Positions 21,944 to 29,766 of a stretch of DNA of 42,916 nucleotides are shown here, one piece after another (within the stretch, counting starts at the first letter, position 1; each line of letters starts with the position of its first letter). Under the pieces are notes generated by a model that saw only the letters and a list, made by a program, of their open reading frames with translations, did no database searches and had not been told where the DNA came from. Location: NCBI RefSeq assembly GCF_001440405.1, contig NZ_LLXX01000118.1:1-42916 (forward strand), in the 5' to 3' direction. The position numbers were made by a program, and so were the translations under genes. The DNA comes from Bradyrhizobium valentinum. Lineage in GTDB: Bacteria; Pseudomonadota; Alphaproteobacteria; Rhizobiales; Xanthobacteraceae.

Positions 21944-22564
21944 TCAGGCGGCGCGGCCCCAGCCATACATCCGAAGCAGCATCTGCCAATAGGCGCGGTT
22001 GAATTTCGCAACCGTACGCGCGGCATTCAGCGAGCTTTCCACCCAGGTGGTCGCGAGCTCTGTGTCATCTTGTTTGGTCAGATCGATGGTGCCGGTGGAT
22101 TCGCCGTGGCGGAACACCAGCTGCGCGCCGAACTTGCTGGCGAGCGCGCGCATCGCCTCGTTCTGCGCGCCGGTGGTGATCCGCAGGCTCTTGTAGCCCT
22201 TGGCGCGCGCTTCCGTAATCAGCTTGCGGAACAGGATGCTGCCGACACCCCGCCGCCGCACTGATGCTTCGACGCTGAACGCGATCTCAGGGAGCGAATC
22301 CGGCGACTGGTCCGGCGGGTGCAGTTCCGCTGCGCCCCTGACCACGCCATTTTCAAAGAAGGCAATGATGACCGTGCCGTCATCGGCGCATTTCTCGGCG
22401 TAGCGCTCGATGAAGCTGTCGTCCATGAAGCCATGGAAACGGTCGCGGCGGCTGTTGCGGTCGAGCCGCAGCAGGTGATCGCGCAATAACGGCAATTCTT
22501 CCTGCTGGCTCAGCGTGCGCACGCTAGAGTTGGCGAGCGCGGCCGCAATCATAGTGAGATACAT
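21944..22564 (-). CDS. GNAT-family N-acetyltransferase
   Basis: A 206-residue protein with a GNAT core: IIAFFENGVVRGAAELH, IAFSVEASVRRRGVGSILFR (acetyl-CoA loop RRRGVG), and ITEARAKGYKSLRITTGAQN followed by a helix and FGAQLVFRHGESTG. The C-terminal helix pair after residue 165 is an extension. The acceptor is unknown. ATG 22564 has GAGGAG about 9 nt upstream. An AT-rich palindrome ACAAT-CTAT-ATTGT at 22613-22626 lies just upstream and may be an operator. Confidence 0.88.
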   Translation of the reverse strand: MYLTMIAAALANSSVRTLSQQEELPLLRDHLLRLDRNSRRDRFHGFMDDSFIERYAEKCADDGTVIIAFFENGVVRGAAELHPPDQSPDSLPEIAFSVEASVRRRGVGSILFRKLITEARAKGYKSLRITTGAQNEAMRALASKFGAQLVFRHGESTGTIDLTKQDDTELATTWVESSLNAARTVAKFNRAYWQMLLRMYGWGRAA

Positions 22565-22946
22565 ATTCTAAACTCCTCTGAGAAAGCCCTCGAGGAGGCG
22601 TCGAATCCCTAGACAATCTATATTGTGCATCGCAGCATGGAATTCAAGCCCGGATTGTCCGTATACTGCCTTAAATAACGGCAATAATTCCAGCGACTTA
22701 GGTCAATCTTTATCAACCAATTGTTAACGCCCGCCACCCGGCGCAGACTGGGCATGGGGCTTGCTTATTTTGAATGGGCTGGGGCTCCATAGCGTTTTCG
22801 GGCGAAGCATGCCCTCGGACTTGATCCGTGGGTGGATACCGGTTCGTGTGAAGAAAACGCGTCAAAACAAGAATCTAGAGCTTCGGTTCTGACAATCAGA
22901 ACCGAAGCTCTAGGCAACACACCCGGATGGTTTGTGGAGATCCGTC
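22565..22946. other. 382-bp divergent region between GNAT and AraC genes
   Basis: No supported gene. It contains the AT-rich palindrome ACAAT-CTAT-ATTGT (22613-22626) near the GNAT start, an AT-rich stretch around 22670-22730 likely to hold promoters, and the dispersed repeat at 22788-22913. Confidence 0.6.
22788..22913. repeat. Dispersed Bradyrhizobium-type repeat, copy A, ending in an 18-bp hairpin
   Basis: It starts CATAGCGTTTTCG, contains GTGAAGAAAACGCGTCA, and ends in a perfect 18-bp stem (22875-22892 with 22896-22913) around CAA. A second copy lies at 42018-42117. The AGCGTTTTC and GAAAACGCG segments are mutually inverted. Copy A carries about 22 extra bases with a CCTCGGACTTGATCCGTGG-like palindrome. 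I know this type of repeat as common between genes in Bradyrhizobium; whether it is a non-autonomous mobile element is open. Confidence 0.8.
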
Positions 22947-23900
22947 GTGGCTGTCGTGCTCGACACGAGTTCTTGCCTTCCGGAACGCCGGCTTGCGGCG
23001 TGGCAGGACATCGTTTGCGACACCTTCGTCGGCCTCGACTGCAAATCGGACATGCGCGGCGCGTTCTGGGGAGCGGTTTCGCAATCCAGAATCGGACAGG
23101 TCGCACTCACCCAGGTCGATTCCACCGCCCAGCGGGTATTCCGCACGCCGTCGCGCATCGCCCGCGCCAGCGAAGATTTCGTGCTGATGGCGCTCGGCAA
23201 CAACGGCGTGAACGGCGTCTTCCAGGACGGCCGCGAGGCGATCGTCTCCACCGGACAGTTCGTCATTTACGACACCACCCGCCCCTACGAGTTGCGCTTC
23301 GACGACAGCTTTTCACAGACGATTTTCCAGATGCCGCGCAAGCTCCTGCAACAGCGCGTCGGCTCATTCGATGGTTTAACGGCGACGACGTTTGCAGGCG
23401 ATCGTCCGCTCGAGCGGCTGACCTATGATTTCGCGCGCAACGTGAGCAAGACGATCGAGCTGGTCGATGCCGCCGCCGCGAGCCGCCTGCTCGACCAGAC
23501 GCTCGATTTGCTCGCGATGACGCTTGCCGACAGGCTGCACGGGCGCCTGCAGGACCAGTCGGTCCATCGCTCGGCGCTGCTCTATCGGCTCAAGAATCAT
23601 ATCCTGACGCATCTCGCCGATCCCGAATTATCGCTGCCGCGCGCAGCGGCGGCGACAGGAATTTCGCCGCGCTACGCCAGCGACTTGATGGCCGCCGAAC
23701 AGACCTCGTTCCGCAGCTACGTCCAGACGCAGCGGCTGGAGCGCTGCAAGCGCGATCTCGCCGACCCCGCCTACCAGGCCCGGCACATCGGCGAGATTGC
23801 CTTCGCGTGGGGCTTCAACGATCTCGCCCATTTCAGCCGGATCTTCAAGCAGCGGTTCGGCGTCTCGCCGCGCGAATGGCGCGAACAGCCGGGCAAATAA
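22947..23900 (+). CDS. AraC-family transcriptional regulator of the aldoxime/nitrile genes
   Basis: A 317-residue regulator. The N-terminal half is an AraC-binding-like domain (AAWQDIVCDTFVGLDCK; QFVIYDTTRPYELRFDDSFS), and the C-terminal half has two helix-turn-helix motifs (LPRAAAATGISPRYASDLMA and IGEIAFAWGFNDLAHFSRIF) ending KQRFGVSPREWR. GTG 22947 with GGAGA 6 nt upstream is preferred over the TTG at 22932. It precedes the nitrilase and aldoxime dehydratase genes in the same direction. AraC regulators of this kind are known next to aldoxime dehydratase genes, so activation by an aldoxime or nitrile is a fair inference. Confidence 0.92.
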   Translation: MAVVLDTSSCLPERRLAAWQDIVCDTFVGLDCKSDMRGAFWGAVSQSRIGQVALTQVDSTAQRVFRTPSRIARASEDFVLMALGNNGVNGVFQDGREAIVSTGQFVIYDTTRPYELRFDDSFSQTIFQMPRKLLQQRVGSFDGLTATTFAGDRPLERLTYDFARNVSKTIELVDAAAASRLLDQTLDLLAMTLADRLHGRLQDQSVHRSALLYRLKNHILTHLADPELSLPRAAAATGISPRYASDLMAAEQTSFRSYVQTQRLERCKRDLADPAYQARHIGEIAFAWGFNDLAHFSRIFKQRFGVSPREWREQPGK

Positions 23901-24021
23901 CGCCTTCCGCTCGGCACCCTCCTTCCTGCCACGCCACAATCATCCGGCGTCTATCTGCACGTTAAGACAAGTTTTCGTTCCGCTGCGGACAAGCGGCGCG
24001 CGTTGCCATGGCTGTAGGCTT

Positions 24022-24044
24022 GCGACCCAGCGATTGTCGGTCGC
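24022..24044 (+). promoter_or_regulatory. Inverted repeat in front of the nitrilase gene
   Basis: GCGACC (24022-24027) and GGTCGC (24039-24044) with 11 bases between lie about 20 bp before the nitrilase ATG. It could be an operator or a leader hairpin. It is short, and AraC proteins usually prefer direct repeats, so confidence is low. Confidence 0.3.
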
Positions 24045-24065
24045 CAACGCGGAAGGAATGATGCG

Positions 24066-25079
24066 ATGGGTCTGGTTCATCAGAAATACAAAGTGGCGGT
24101 GGTTCAGGCGGCGCCGGTCTTTCTCGATCTCGATGCAACCGTGGACAAGACCATCGCGCTGATCGAGGAAGCTGCCGCGAAAGGCGCCAAGCTGATCGCG
24201 TTTCCCGAAACTTTCATTCCCGGATACCCGTGGCAGATCTGGCTCGGCGCGCCCGCCTGGGCGATCGGCCGCGGTTTTGTGCAGCGCTACTTCGACAACT
24301 CGCTCGCCTTCGACAGCCCGCTGGCGGAAAGGATCCGCCAAGCCGTCAAGCGCGCCAAGCTGACCGCTGTGCTCGGACTATCCGAACGCGACGGCGGAAG
24401 CCTCTATATCGCGCAATGGCTGATCGGCCCCGACGGCGAGACCATCGCCAAACGGCGAAAGCTGCGGCCGACCCATGCCGAGCGAACCGTATTCGGCGAA
24501 GGCGACGGCAGCGACCTCGCGGTCCACGATCGCGCCGACGTCGGACGGCTCGGCGCGCTGTGCTGCTGGGAGCACCTGCAGCCATTATCGAAATACGCGA
24601 TGTACGCCCAGAACGAACAGGTGCATGTCGGCGCCTGGCCGAGTTTTTCGCTGTACGATCCGTTCGCGCATGCGCTCGGCCATGAGGTCAACAACGCCGC
24701 CAGCAAGGTCTATGCGGTCGAAGGCTCGTGCTTCTTCCTCGGCCCCTGCGCGGTCGTTTCGCAGGCGATGATCGACGAGCTCTGCGACTCCCCCGAAAAG
24801 CATGCCTTCCTGCATGCCGGCGGCGGCCACGCGGTGATCTACGGGCCGGACGGCAGTTCGCTTGCCGAGAAACTTCCGCCCGATCAGGAAGGGATTCTGT
24901 ATGCCGATATCGATCTCGGCATGATCGGCGTGGCAAAGAACGCCGCCGATCCGGCCGGGCATTATTCGCGGCCCGACGTCACGCGGCTGTTGCTCAACAC
25001 CACGCGCGCCAACCGCGTCGAGCATTTCTCGCTTCCGCTCGATGCCGAGGTCATGAGCGAAATCCGGCTGCAGGCGTGA
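24066..25079 (+). CDS. Nitrilase
   Basis: A 337-residue enzyme of the nitrilase branch of the carbon-nitrogen hydrolases. It converts a nitrile to the carboxylic acid and ammonia. The catalytic triad is visible: Glu48 (FPETFIPGYP), Lys132 (RKLRPTHAE) and Cys167 (GALCCWEHLQP). The GYPWQIW and CWEHLQPL segments are typical of true nitrilases rather than amidases. AAGGA lies upstream of ATG 24066. It is followed after 30 bp by the aldoxime dehydratase gene, so the two should carry an aldoxime to the acid via the nitrile. Aromatic or aliphatic preference cannot be read from sequence. Confidence 0.95.
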   Translation: MGLVHQKYKVAVVQAAPVFLDLDATVDKTIALIEEAAAKGAKLIAFPETFIPGYPWQIWLGAPAWAIGRGFVQRYFDNSLAFDSPLAERIRQAVKRAKLTAVLGLSERDGGSLYIAQWLIGPDGETIAKRRKLRPTHAERTVFGEGDGSDLAVHDRADVGRLGALCCWEHLQPLSKYAMYAQNEQVHVGAWPSFSLYDPFAHALGHEVNNAASKVYAVEGSCFFLGPCAVVSQAMIDELCDSPEKHAFLHAGGGHAVIYGPDGSSLAEKLPPDQEGILYADIDLGMIGVAKNAADPAGHYSRPDVTRLLLNTTRANRVEHFSLPLDAEVMSEIRLQA

Positions 25080-25109
25080 GGCGTTTCAATTCGGACAAGG
25101 AGCAGGCCG

Positions 25110-26159
25110 ATGGAATCCGCGATCCCCGAGCATCTGCAAACCGCACGAACGCGTCACCGCCGGGTCGGTGACGATTATGCGCCGCCCTATCCGTCCTTCG
25201 TGGCGCGGCACAGACCAAGCGTCACGCGGGTGGTGATGGCCTATTTCGGCGTCCAGACCCGCGGCGCGCCATTGGTCGCTGCGGAGCACGCCTTGACCCG
25301 GCTCGCGTCGGATTTCGCAAGCGCAGATGGCCCAACGCATTGGGACCGCGCGAGCTATCTTGACGAGGCCGGTTTCACCAATGTCGTCACAGTCGCCTAC
25401 TGGGACGACCGGCAAAAATTCGACCGCTGGTTTCCGGCCGCGCGCGAGCGCTGGACCGGTGACCAGCGGACCAATAACGGGTTCGGGACTTTCATCGAGG
25501 CGCTTTACCCCTCCGTGGAGGGCTATGAGACGCTGTTCTCGTCACTTGGAAGGCCCGAGGGAGTCGCCGTTCTCGCCGATGGCATGAGCGGCGAGGTTTT
25601 GGAGCACGCCTATTGGGGCGGCATGCGCGACCGCATCCCGTTATCCCAAACCAGCGAGATGACGCCTTCAGGCTCCGCCCGCGCCATCCGCGACGGTGCG
25701 CGCATCCGGATCATTCCGCATGACAACCTCTGCCTGATCCGGTCGGGCCAGGATTGGGGCGATACCGAAGCTGCCGAACGCAAGATGTACCTCGGCGATG
25801 TCGAGCCGGTGCTGCGCGAAGGCATGGATTTCCTGCGCGATCAGGGACGCTCGATCGGCTGCTACGCCAACCGCTACATGACGGTCGTGGGTCCAGATGG
25901 CGCGACGACGGAGAAATCCTACGGCATGAGCTGGTGGAAAAGCCTGTCGGCGCTGGAACGCTGGGCTGAATCGCACCCGACCCATGTCAGGATTTTCGGC
26001 GCCGCAATGAAATATCTGTCGACCCTCGGGCCAGCCGCAAAACTGCGGCTCTACCACGAGGTCACCGTCGCCCGCACCGACGAGCAGCTTTTCGAATATG
26101 TGGATTGTCATCCGCAAACTGGGATGCTGAACGCCGTGCAGACGGTGGATGCGGCCTGA
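25110..26159 (+). CDS. Heme aldoxime dehydratase (phenylacetaldoxime dehydratase family)
   Basis: A 349-residue protein of the Oxd family, heme enzymes that dehydrate aldoximes to nitriles. Landmarks are the TNNGFGTFIEALYPSVEGYE segment, the YWGGMRDRIPLSQ Arg region (173-175), IRSGQDWGD with Ser212, and two conserved His regions, SHPTHVRIFG (His289/His292) and LRLYHEVTV (His316). In characterised enzymes one His binds heme and another is catalytic; by spacing His292 and His316 are the likely pair, but I did not align a structure. GGAG precedes ATG 25110. It supplies the substrate of the upstream nitrilase. Confidence 0.93.
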   Translation: MESAIPEHLQTARTRHRRVGDDYAPPYPSFVARHRPSVTRVVMAYFGVQTRGAPLVAAEHALTRLASDFASADGPTHWDRASYLDEAGFTNVVTVAYWDDRQKFDRWFPAARERWTGDQRTNNGFGTFIEALYPSVEGYETLFSSLGRPEGVAVLADGMSGEVLEHAYWGGMRDRIPLSQTSEMTPSGSARAIRDGARIRIIPHDNLCLIRSGQDWGDTEAAERKMYLGDVEPVLREGMDFLRDQGRSIGCYANRYMTVVGPDGATTEKSYGMSWWKSLSALERWAESHPTHVRIFGAAMKYLSTLGPAAKLRLYHEVTVARTDEQLFEYVDCHPQTGMLNAVQTVDAA

Positions 26160-26161
26160 AG

Positions 26162-26560
26162 CTACAGCACCATCTGCGTTTGCGTAACGACCGCGACGAG
26201 TTTGCCGTCCTCGGTCTCCAGTCGGGTCTGCCAGACCTGGGTGCGGCGTCCCCGGTGCACCGGCGTGGCGGTAGCGACCACCGTCGCCCCTTCCTTGGCG
26301 CCACCGATGAAATTGGTCTTGCTCTCGATCGTCGTGGTGCCCTTGGCGTCCTCAGGCAGGTTGATAACGGTCGCCGCGGCGCCAACCGAATCCGCGAGCG
26401 CCATCACCGCGCCGCCATGAATCGTGTGATGGAGCGTGCACAGATCGGGCCGCACCAGCATACGCGCGACCACGCGATCCTTTTCGACTTCGGTGAATTT
26501 CACGCCCTTCAGCTCCGCGAACGGCATCTTCATCGCATTGACTTTGTCGAGCAGCGACAT
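26162..26560 (-). CDS. PaaI-family hotdog thioesterase
   Basis: A 132-residue hotdog-fold protein with the PaaI-type core HHTIHGGAVMALADSVGAAA, which contains the HGG turn and the Asp of the active site, followed by TTTIESKTNFIGGAKEG. Members hydrolyse acyl-CoA thioesters, often aromatic ones. The stop lies 2 bp from the convergent aldoxime dehydratase stop. ATG 26560 has GGGAGGA about 10 nt upstream. The substrate is unknown, and a link to the aldoxime pathway is only positional. Confidence 0.9.
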   Translation of the reverse strand: MSLLDKVNAMKMPFAELKGVKFTEVEKDRVVARMLVRPDLCTLHHTIHGGAVMALADSVGAAATVINLPEDAKGTTTIESKTNFIGGAKEGATVVATATPVHRGRRTQVWQTRLETEDGKLVAVVTQTQMVL

Positions 26561-26725
26561 GGTCCGGCAGTCCTCCCGTTTCTTGCAAGGCACGTCTGAT
26601 ACGCGGGATCGAGCGGCCGATCCATTGATCCCGATCGAAGCATGGACGGCGCATGTAAGGCAGGCAATGACTTCCGAGGTAATGGCTGCCGTGACAATGC
26701 CCCGTTAATTCGGCATATCGTCCCC

Positions 26726-27517
26726 ATGCGCCAGTTCCCGCCCCGTCGGATCGTCTGCCTGACCGAAGAGACTGTCGAGACGCTGTATCTGCTCGGCGAG
26801 CAGGACCGCATCGTCGGCGTCTCCGGCTATGCGGTGCGGCCGCCGCAGGTCCGCCGCGAGAAGCCGCGGGTTTCCGCCTTCATCTCCGCGGACATCCCGA
26901 AAATCCTCGCGCTCGAGCCCGATCTCGTGCTGGCCTTCTCCGACCTGCAGGCCGGCATCGTCGCCGATCTGGTGCGCGCGGGCATCGCCATCCACGTCTT
27001 CAACCAGCGCGACATTGCGGGCATCCTCGCGATGATCCGTACGCTCGGTGCAATGATCGGTGTGGCGGAGCGCGCCGATCAACTCGCCAGTGGCTTCGAA
27101 GAGCGCCTCGCGCGCGTCGCGGCAACACCCCGCGCCTCGCCCAAGCCAAAAGTCTATTTCGAGGAATGGGACGATCCGCTGATCTCCGGCATCGGCTGGG
27201 TGTCCGAACTGATCGAGATCGCCGGCGGCGAGGACGCGCTGCCAAAACTGCGGTTTCAGCAGGCCGCCAAGGACCGGATCATCTCGCCCGATGTCGTGCG
27301 CGACACCGCCCCCGACGTGATCCTCGCGTCCTGGTGCGGCAAGAAAGTGGTGCCGGATCGCATCCGGCAGCGGCCGGGCTGGAGCGATATCCCGGCGGTG
27401 CGCAACAACCGCATTGTCGAGATCAAGTCGGCGATCATCCTGCAGCCGGGACCGGCAGCGCTGACGGATGGGCTGGATGCGATCGTGAAGGCGCTGTGGC
27501 CGGAGTCCACGATTTAA
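26726..27517 (+). CDS. BtuF/FhuD-like binding protein without signal peptide
   Basis: A 263-residue protein with the helical-backbone binding-protein fold of the BtuF group: RRIVCLTEETVETLYLLGEQ, DRIVGVSGY, ILALEPDLVLAFSDLQAG, and PDVILASWCGKKVVP near the end. There is no signal peptide before it (MRQFPPRRIVCL), and no ABC transporter genes are adjacent, so it may be cytosolic. Proteins of this kind are often labelled cobalamin-binding, but the ligand is not proven. The ribosome binding site is weak. The start could lie upstream (26642), but those residues do not form a signal peptide either. Confidence 0.85.
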   Translation: MRQFPPRRIVCLTEETVETLYLLGEQDRIVGVSGYAVRPPQVRREKPRVSAFISADIPKILALEPDLVLAFSDLQAGIVADLVRAGIAIHVFNQRDIAGILAMIRTLGAMIGVAERADQLASGFEERLARVAATPRASPKPKVYFEEWDDPLISGIGWVSELIEIAGGEDALPKLRFQQAAKDRIISPDVVRDTAPDVILASWCGKKVVPDRIRQRPGWSDIPAVRNNRIVEIKSAIILQPGPAALTDGLDAIVKALWPESTI

Positions 27518-27518
27518 C

Positions 27519-27638
27519 CGTCGTCCCTGCGAACGCAGGGACCCATAACCACCGGCGCCAATTGGAGCAGAAGGTCACGACCATCTCGCGCCATTGATAG
27601 GCCGCGGCGTATGGGTCCCTGCGTTCGCAGGGACGACG
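27519..27638. repeat. 120-bp element with perfect 29-bp terminal inverted repeats
   Basis: The left arm (27519-27547) and right arm (27610-27638) are exact inverted copies, each starting CGTCGTCCCTGCG. Each arm is itself palindromic (GTCCCTGCG-AA-CGCAGGGAC). The left end begins 2 bp after the stop of the BtuF-like gene, and the right end lies 8 bp before the stop of the convergent M20 gene. The 62-bp centre is not coding. Palindromes of this sequence are widespread in Bradyrhizobium (general knowledge). The shape fits a paired REP/BIME or MITE-like element and could also stop transcription from both sides. Confidence 0.88.
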
Positions 27639-27645
27639 TAGCTTT

Positions 27646-28923
27646 CTACACCCTCTCCACCCCGCACCATTCCGCAATGAACAGCGCGGTCGCCTTGGTC
27701 GACTTCCGCAGCGACTCCAGTTCGACATACTCGTTGAAGCCGTGCATCGCAGCGCCCTTCGCGCCGAAGCAGAGGCTTGGGATGTTGTAGTTCAGGCCGT
27801 AGAACCGCGTGTCCGTGAGCGCCGTGAACGCCCGGTCCGGCACTGCGCCGCCATAGACGGCTTCGAACGCCTTGGCGAACGCAGCCTCCGGCTCGGCGGA
27901 ATTCGTCAGCTCATAGCCCTCCGACAGGAAGCCCGACCACTCGACCTGCGGCGGGTTGTTGGAAAGGAATCTGTGGTCGCGTGCGGCGGCGGAGACGCAG
28001 GCCAAGATCTCCTTCTGGCATTCAGCGATCGACCAGCCCGGCAGCACCGCGATGCGGCAATCGACGTCGCACCAGGCCGGCACGCTGGAGGCCCAATCGC
28101 CGCCCTTGATAATGCCGGGATTGAAGTTGAGCGGATGGGCGACCGCCTTGAAATGGCGGTCCGCCCTGGCGCGCTCGTTCCACTCTTCTTCGAGCTTCTG
28201 CAAAGAACGGATCAGATGATACGCCGCCATGATCGCGTTGGCGCCGGCGCCGGCCTCGAACACATGCACCGGGAAGCCACGCACCTTCAGGCGAAACCAG
28301 ATCACGCCGACTTGCGAGCGGACCATCGTCTCGCCGGTCGGCTCCGGAATGAAGCAGGCGTCTGCACGGTAGCCACGCTGCAAGGTCGAGAGCGCGCCGA
28401 CGCCGGTGCTCTCTTCTTCGATCACGGACTGGAAGTGAATGCGCGCCGTGGGCTTCAGTTCTGCGGCCTTGATCGCGTCCAGCGCATAGAGCGCGCCGAT
28501 GGTGCCGGACTTCATGTCGCAGGCGCCGCGGCCGTACATCCTGCCGTCCTTGATGGTCGGCGAGAACGGTGGCGTCTCCCACATATCGAGCGGGCCTGCC
28601 GGAACGACGTCGCAGTGGCCCTGCAGGATCAGAGATTTGCCGGAAATGTTCGAAGGCCGGTAAGTGCCGACCACGGTCCGCGCTTTCGAGAAATCATGCT
28701 CGATCGGGCCGAAGCCGCGCAGATCCTTCAAATCGCCAACGTCGATATGCCAGTCGTCGACCTCATACCCGCGCTGGCGCAGAAGATCGCCGATCATGTC
28801 CTGGCATGGCCCTTCGGCGCCGCGGGTCGAAGGAATCGCAACGAAATCCCTTGTCGTCGCCAGTTGCGCGTCAAAGCTGGCATCGACGGCGTCGAGGATT
28901 TTCTGTTGCGTATCGGTCGTCAT
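27646..28923 (-). CDS. M20-family deacylase, acetylornithine deacetylase (ArgE)-like
   Basis: A 425-residue zinc-dependent M20 amidohydrolase. Zinc ligands are in LQGHCDVVPAG (His103, Asp105) and RGACDMKSG (Asp136). The general base is in IEEES (Glu169/170). The dimerisation lid domain includes KVRGFPVHVFEAGAGANAI, and the last ligand is in AAMHGFNEYVE. Family members remove acyl groups from amino acids; this longer type is usually labelled ArgE/DapE-related but may act on other acylamino acids. GGAG lies 7 nt before ATG 28923. It converges on the BtuF-like gene across the inverted-repeat element. Confidence 0.92.
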   Translation of the reverse strand: MTTDTQQKILDAVDASFDAQLATTRDFVAIPSTRGAEGPCQDMIGDLLRQRGYEVDDWHIDVGDLKDLRGFGPIEHDFSKARTVVGTYRPSNISGKSLILQGHCDVVPAGPLDMWETPPFSPTIKDGRMYGRGACDMKSGTIGALYALDAIKAAELKPTARIHFQSVIEEESTGVGALSTLQRGYRADACFIPEPTGETMVRSQVGVIWFRLKVRGFPVHVFEAGAGANAIMAAYHLIRSLQKLEEEWNERARADRHFKAVAHPLNFNPGIIKGGDWASSVPAWCDVDCRIAVLPGWSIAECQKEILACVSAAARDHRFLSNNPPQVEWSGFLSEGYELTNSAEPEAAFAKAFEAVYGGAVPDRAFTALTDTRFYGLNYNIPSLCFGAKGAAMHGFNEYVELESLRKSTKATALFIAEWCGVERV

Positions 28924-28977
28924 GCGGCGGCTCCAGTCGAGAATTCAAAGGGGTTAGGAACGCACCCTACCCCGATC

Positions 28978-29691
28978 TCAGCCGCCGGCGTAATGCGCAA
29001 AATGCGCATCCCGCAATGCATCTTCGAGCAGGCGGCCTTCCGAATAGCCGCGCAGCGACGCCGGGCGCCCGACGCCGTCAAGCAGCCGCGGACAGGGTTC
29101 CGGCCGGCCCAGCACGGTGCGCACCGGAATGCGCTCGGCATAGATGGGCAGTTCGTAGTCCTCATCGTCGTCGGCGACGCCCTTCGATCTGATCTTGGCG
29201 GATGCCTGCTCGATTTCCATCGCAATCACCGACGTCGCCTTGATCTCTTGCACCGTGCTTTGTCTTAAGGTCGCGGTCCGATCGGGAAAGAACCGGTCGA
29301 CCATGGCGACCAGCGCCCGTTTCTTCTCGCCTTCATCGGTGACGAGATAGGCGGTGCCGAACGCCATCACCGCGCGGTAGTCCGCCGAATGATTGAAGCC
29401 GCAGCGCGCCAGCACCAGGCTATCGAGATGCGCGACCGTCAAACAGACCTTCTCGCCGACAGACTGATTTCGCAGCATGCGGCTGGCGCTGCTGCCGTGC
29501 CAGTACAACCTGCTCCCCTCCCGCCAGAAGAAAGTCGGCGTGCAATAGGGCTGGCCGTCGATCACATAGGAAACATGGCACAGCATCGACGCGTCCAGCA
29601 GGCCATGGACCGTGGCGTGATCGTAGAAGCCGCGATCATGCCGTCGCTTCACCTGGTTTCGCGACGAAAGCGGATACGCATCAGTGGTCAC
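28978..29691 (-). CDS. Pyridoxamine 5'-phosphate oxidase-family (split-barrel flavin) protein
   Basis: A 237-residue protein with the FMN split-barrel start RGFYDHATVHGLLDASMLCH, VIDGQPYCTPTFFWREGSRL, YWHGSSASRMLRN and VCLTVAHLDSLVLAR. This is the type often called a PNPOx-family or 5-nitroimidazole-reductase-like protein. The C-terminal 60 residues carry RIPVRTVLGRPEPCPRLLDG, an extension. The start is GTG 29691 with AGGAG 5 nt upstream. It diverges from a MocR-type regulator across 75 bp, so it is probably that regulator's target. The substrate is unknown. Confidence 0.88.
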   Translation of the reverse strand: MTTDAYPLSSRNQVKRRHDRGFYDHATVHGLLDASMLCHVSYVIDGQPYCTPTFFWREGSRLYWHGSSASRMLRNQSVGEKVCLTVAHLDSLVLARCGFNHSADYRAVMAFGTAYLVTDEGEKKRALVAMVDRFFPDRTATLRQSTVQEIKATSVIAMEIEQASAKIRSKGVADDDEDYELPIYAERIPVRTVLGRPEPCPRLLDGVGRPASLRGYSEGRLLEDALRDAHFAHYAGG

Positions 29692-29731
29692 GGCAACTCC
29701 TGTCGGGATTGTGTGCGGTCGCTGAGAGTTG

Positions 29732-29755
29732 TATCGGCTAATTTGGTCTGCGATA
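29732..29755. promoter_or_regulatory. Inverted repeat in the MocR/PNPOx divergent promoter
   Basis: TATCG (29732-29736) and CGATA (29751-29755) are inverted with a 14-base AT-rich centre in the 75-bp gap between the two divergent genes. This is a plausible binding site for the adjacent MocR-type regulator, which commonly controls its divergent neighbour. The arms are short, so confidence is limited. Confidence 0.35.
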
Positions 29756-29766
29756 GTGCCAATCCT

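Noticed and set aside
27742..29268. 508-codon open frame opposite the M20 and PNPOx-family genes
   Set aside because: It spans two well-supported genes and the gap between them on the other strand. The translation is Arg-rich and without domains.
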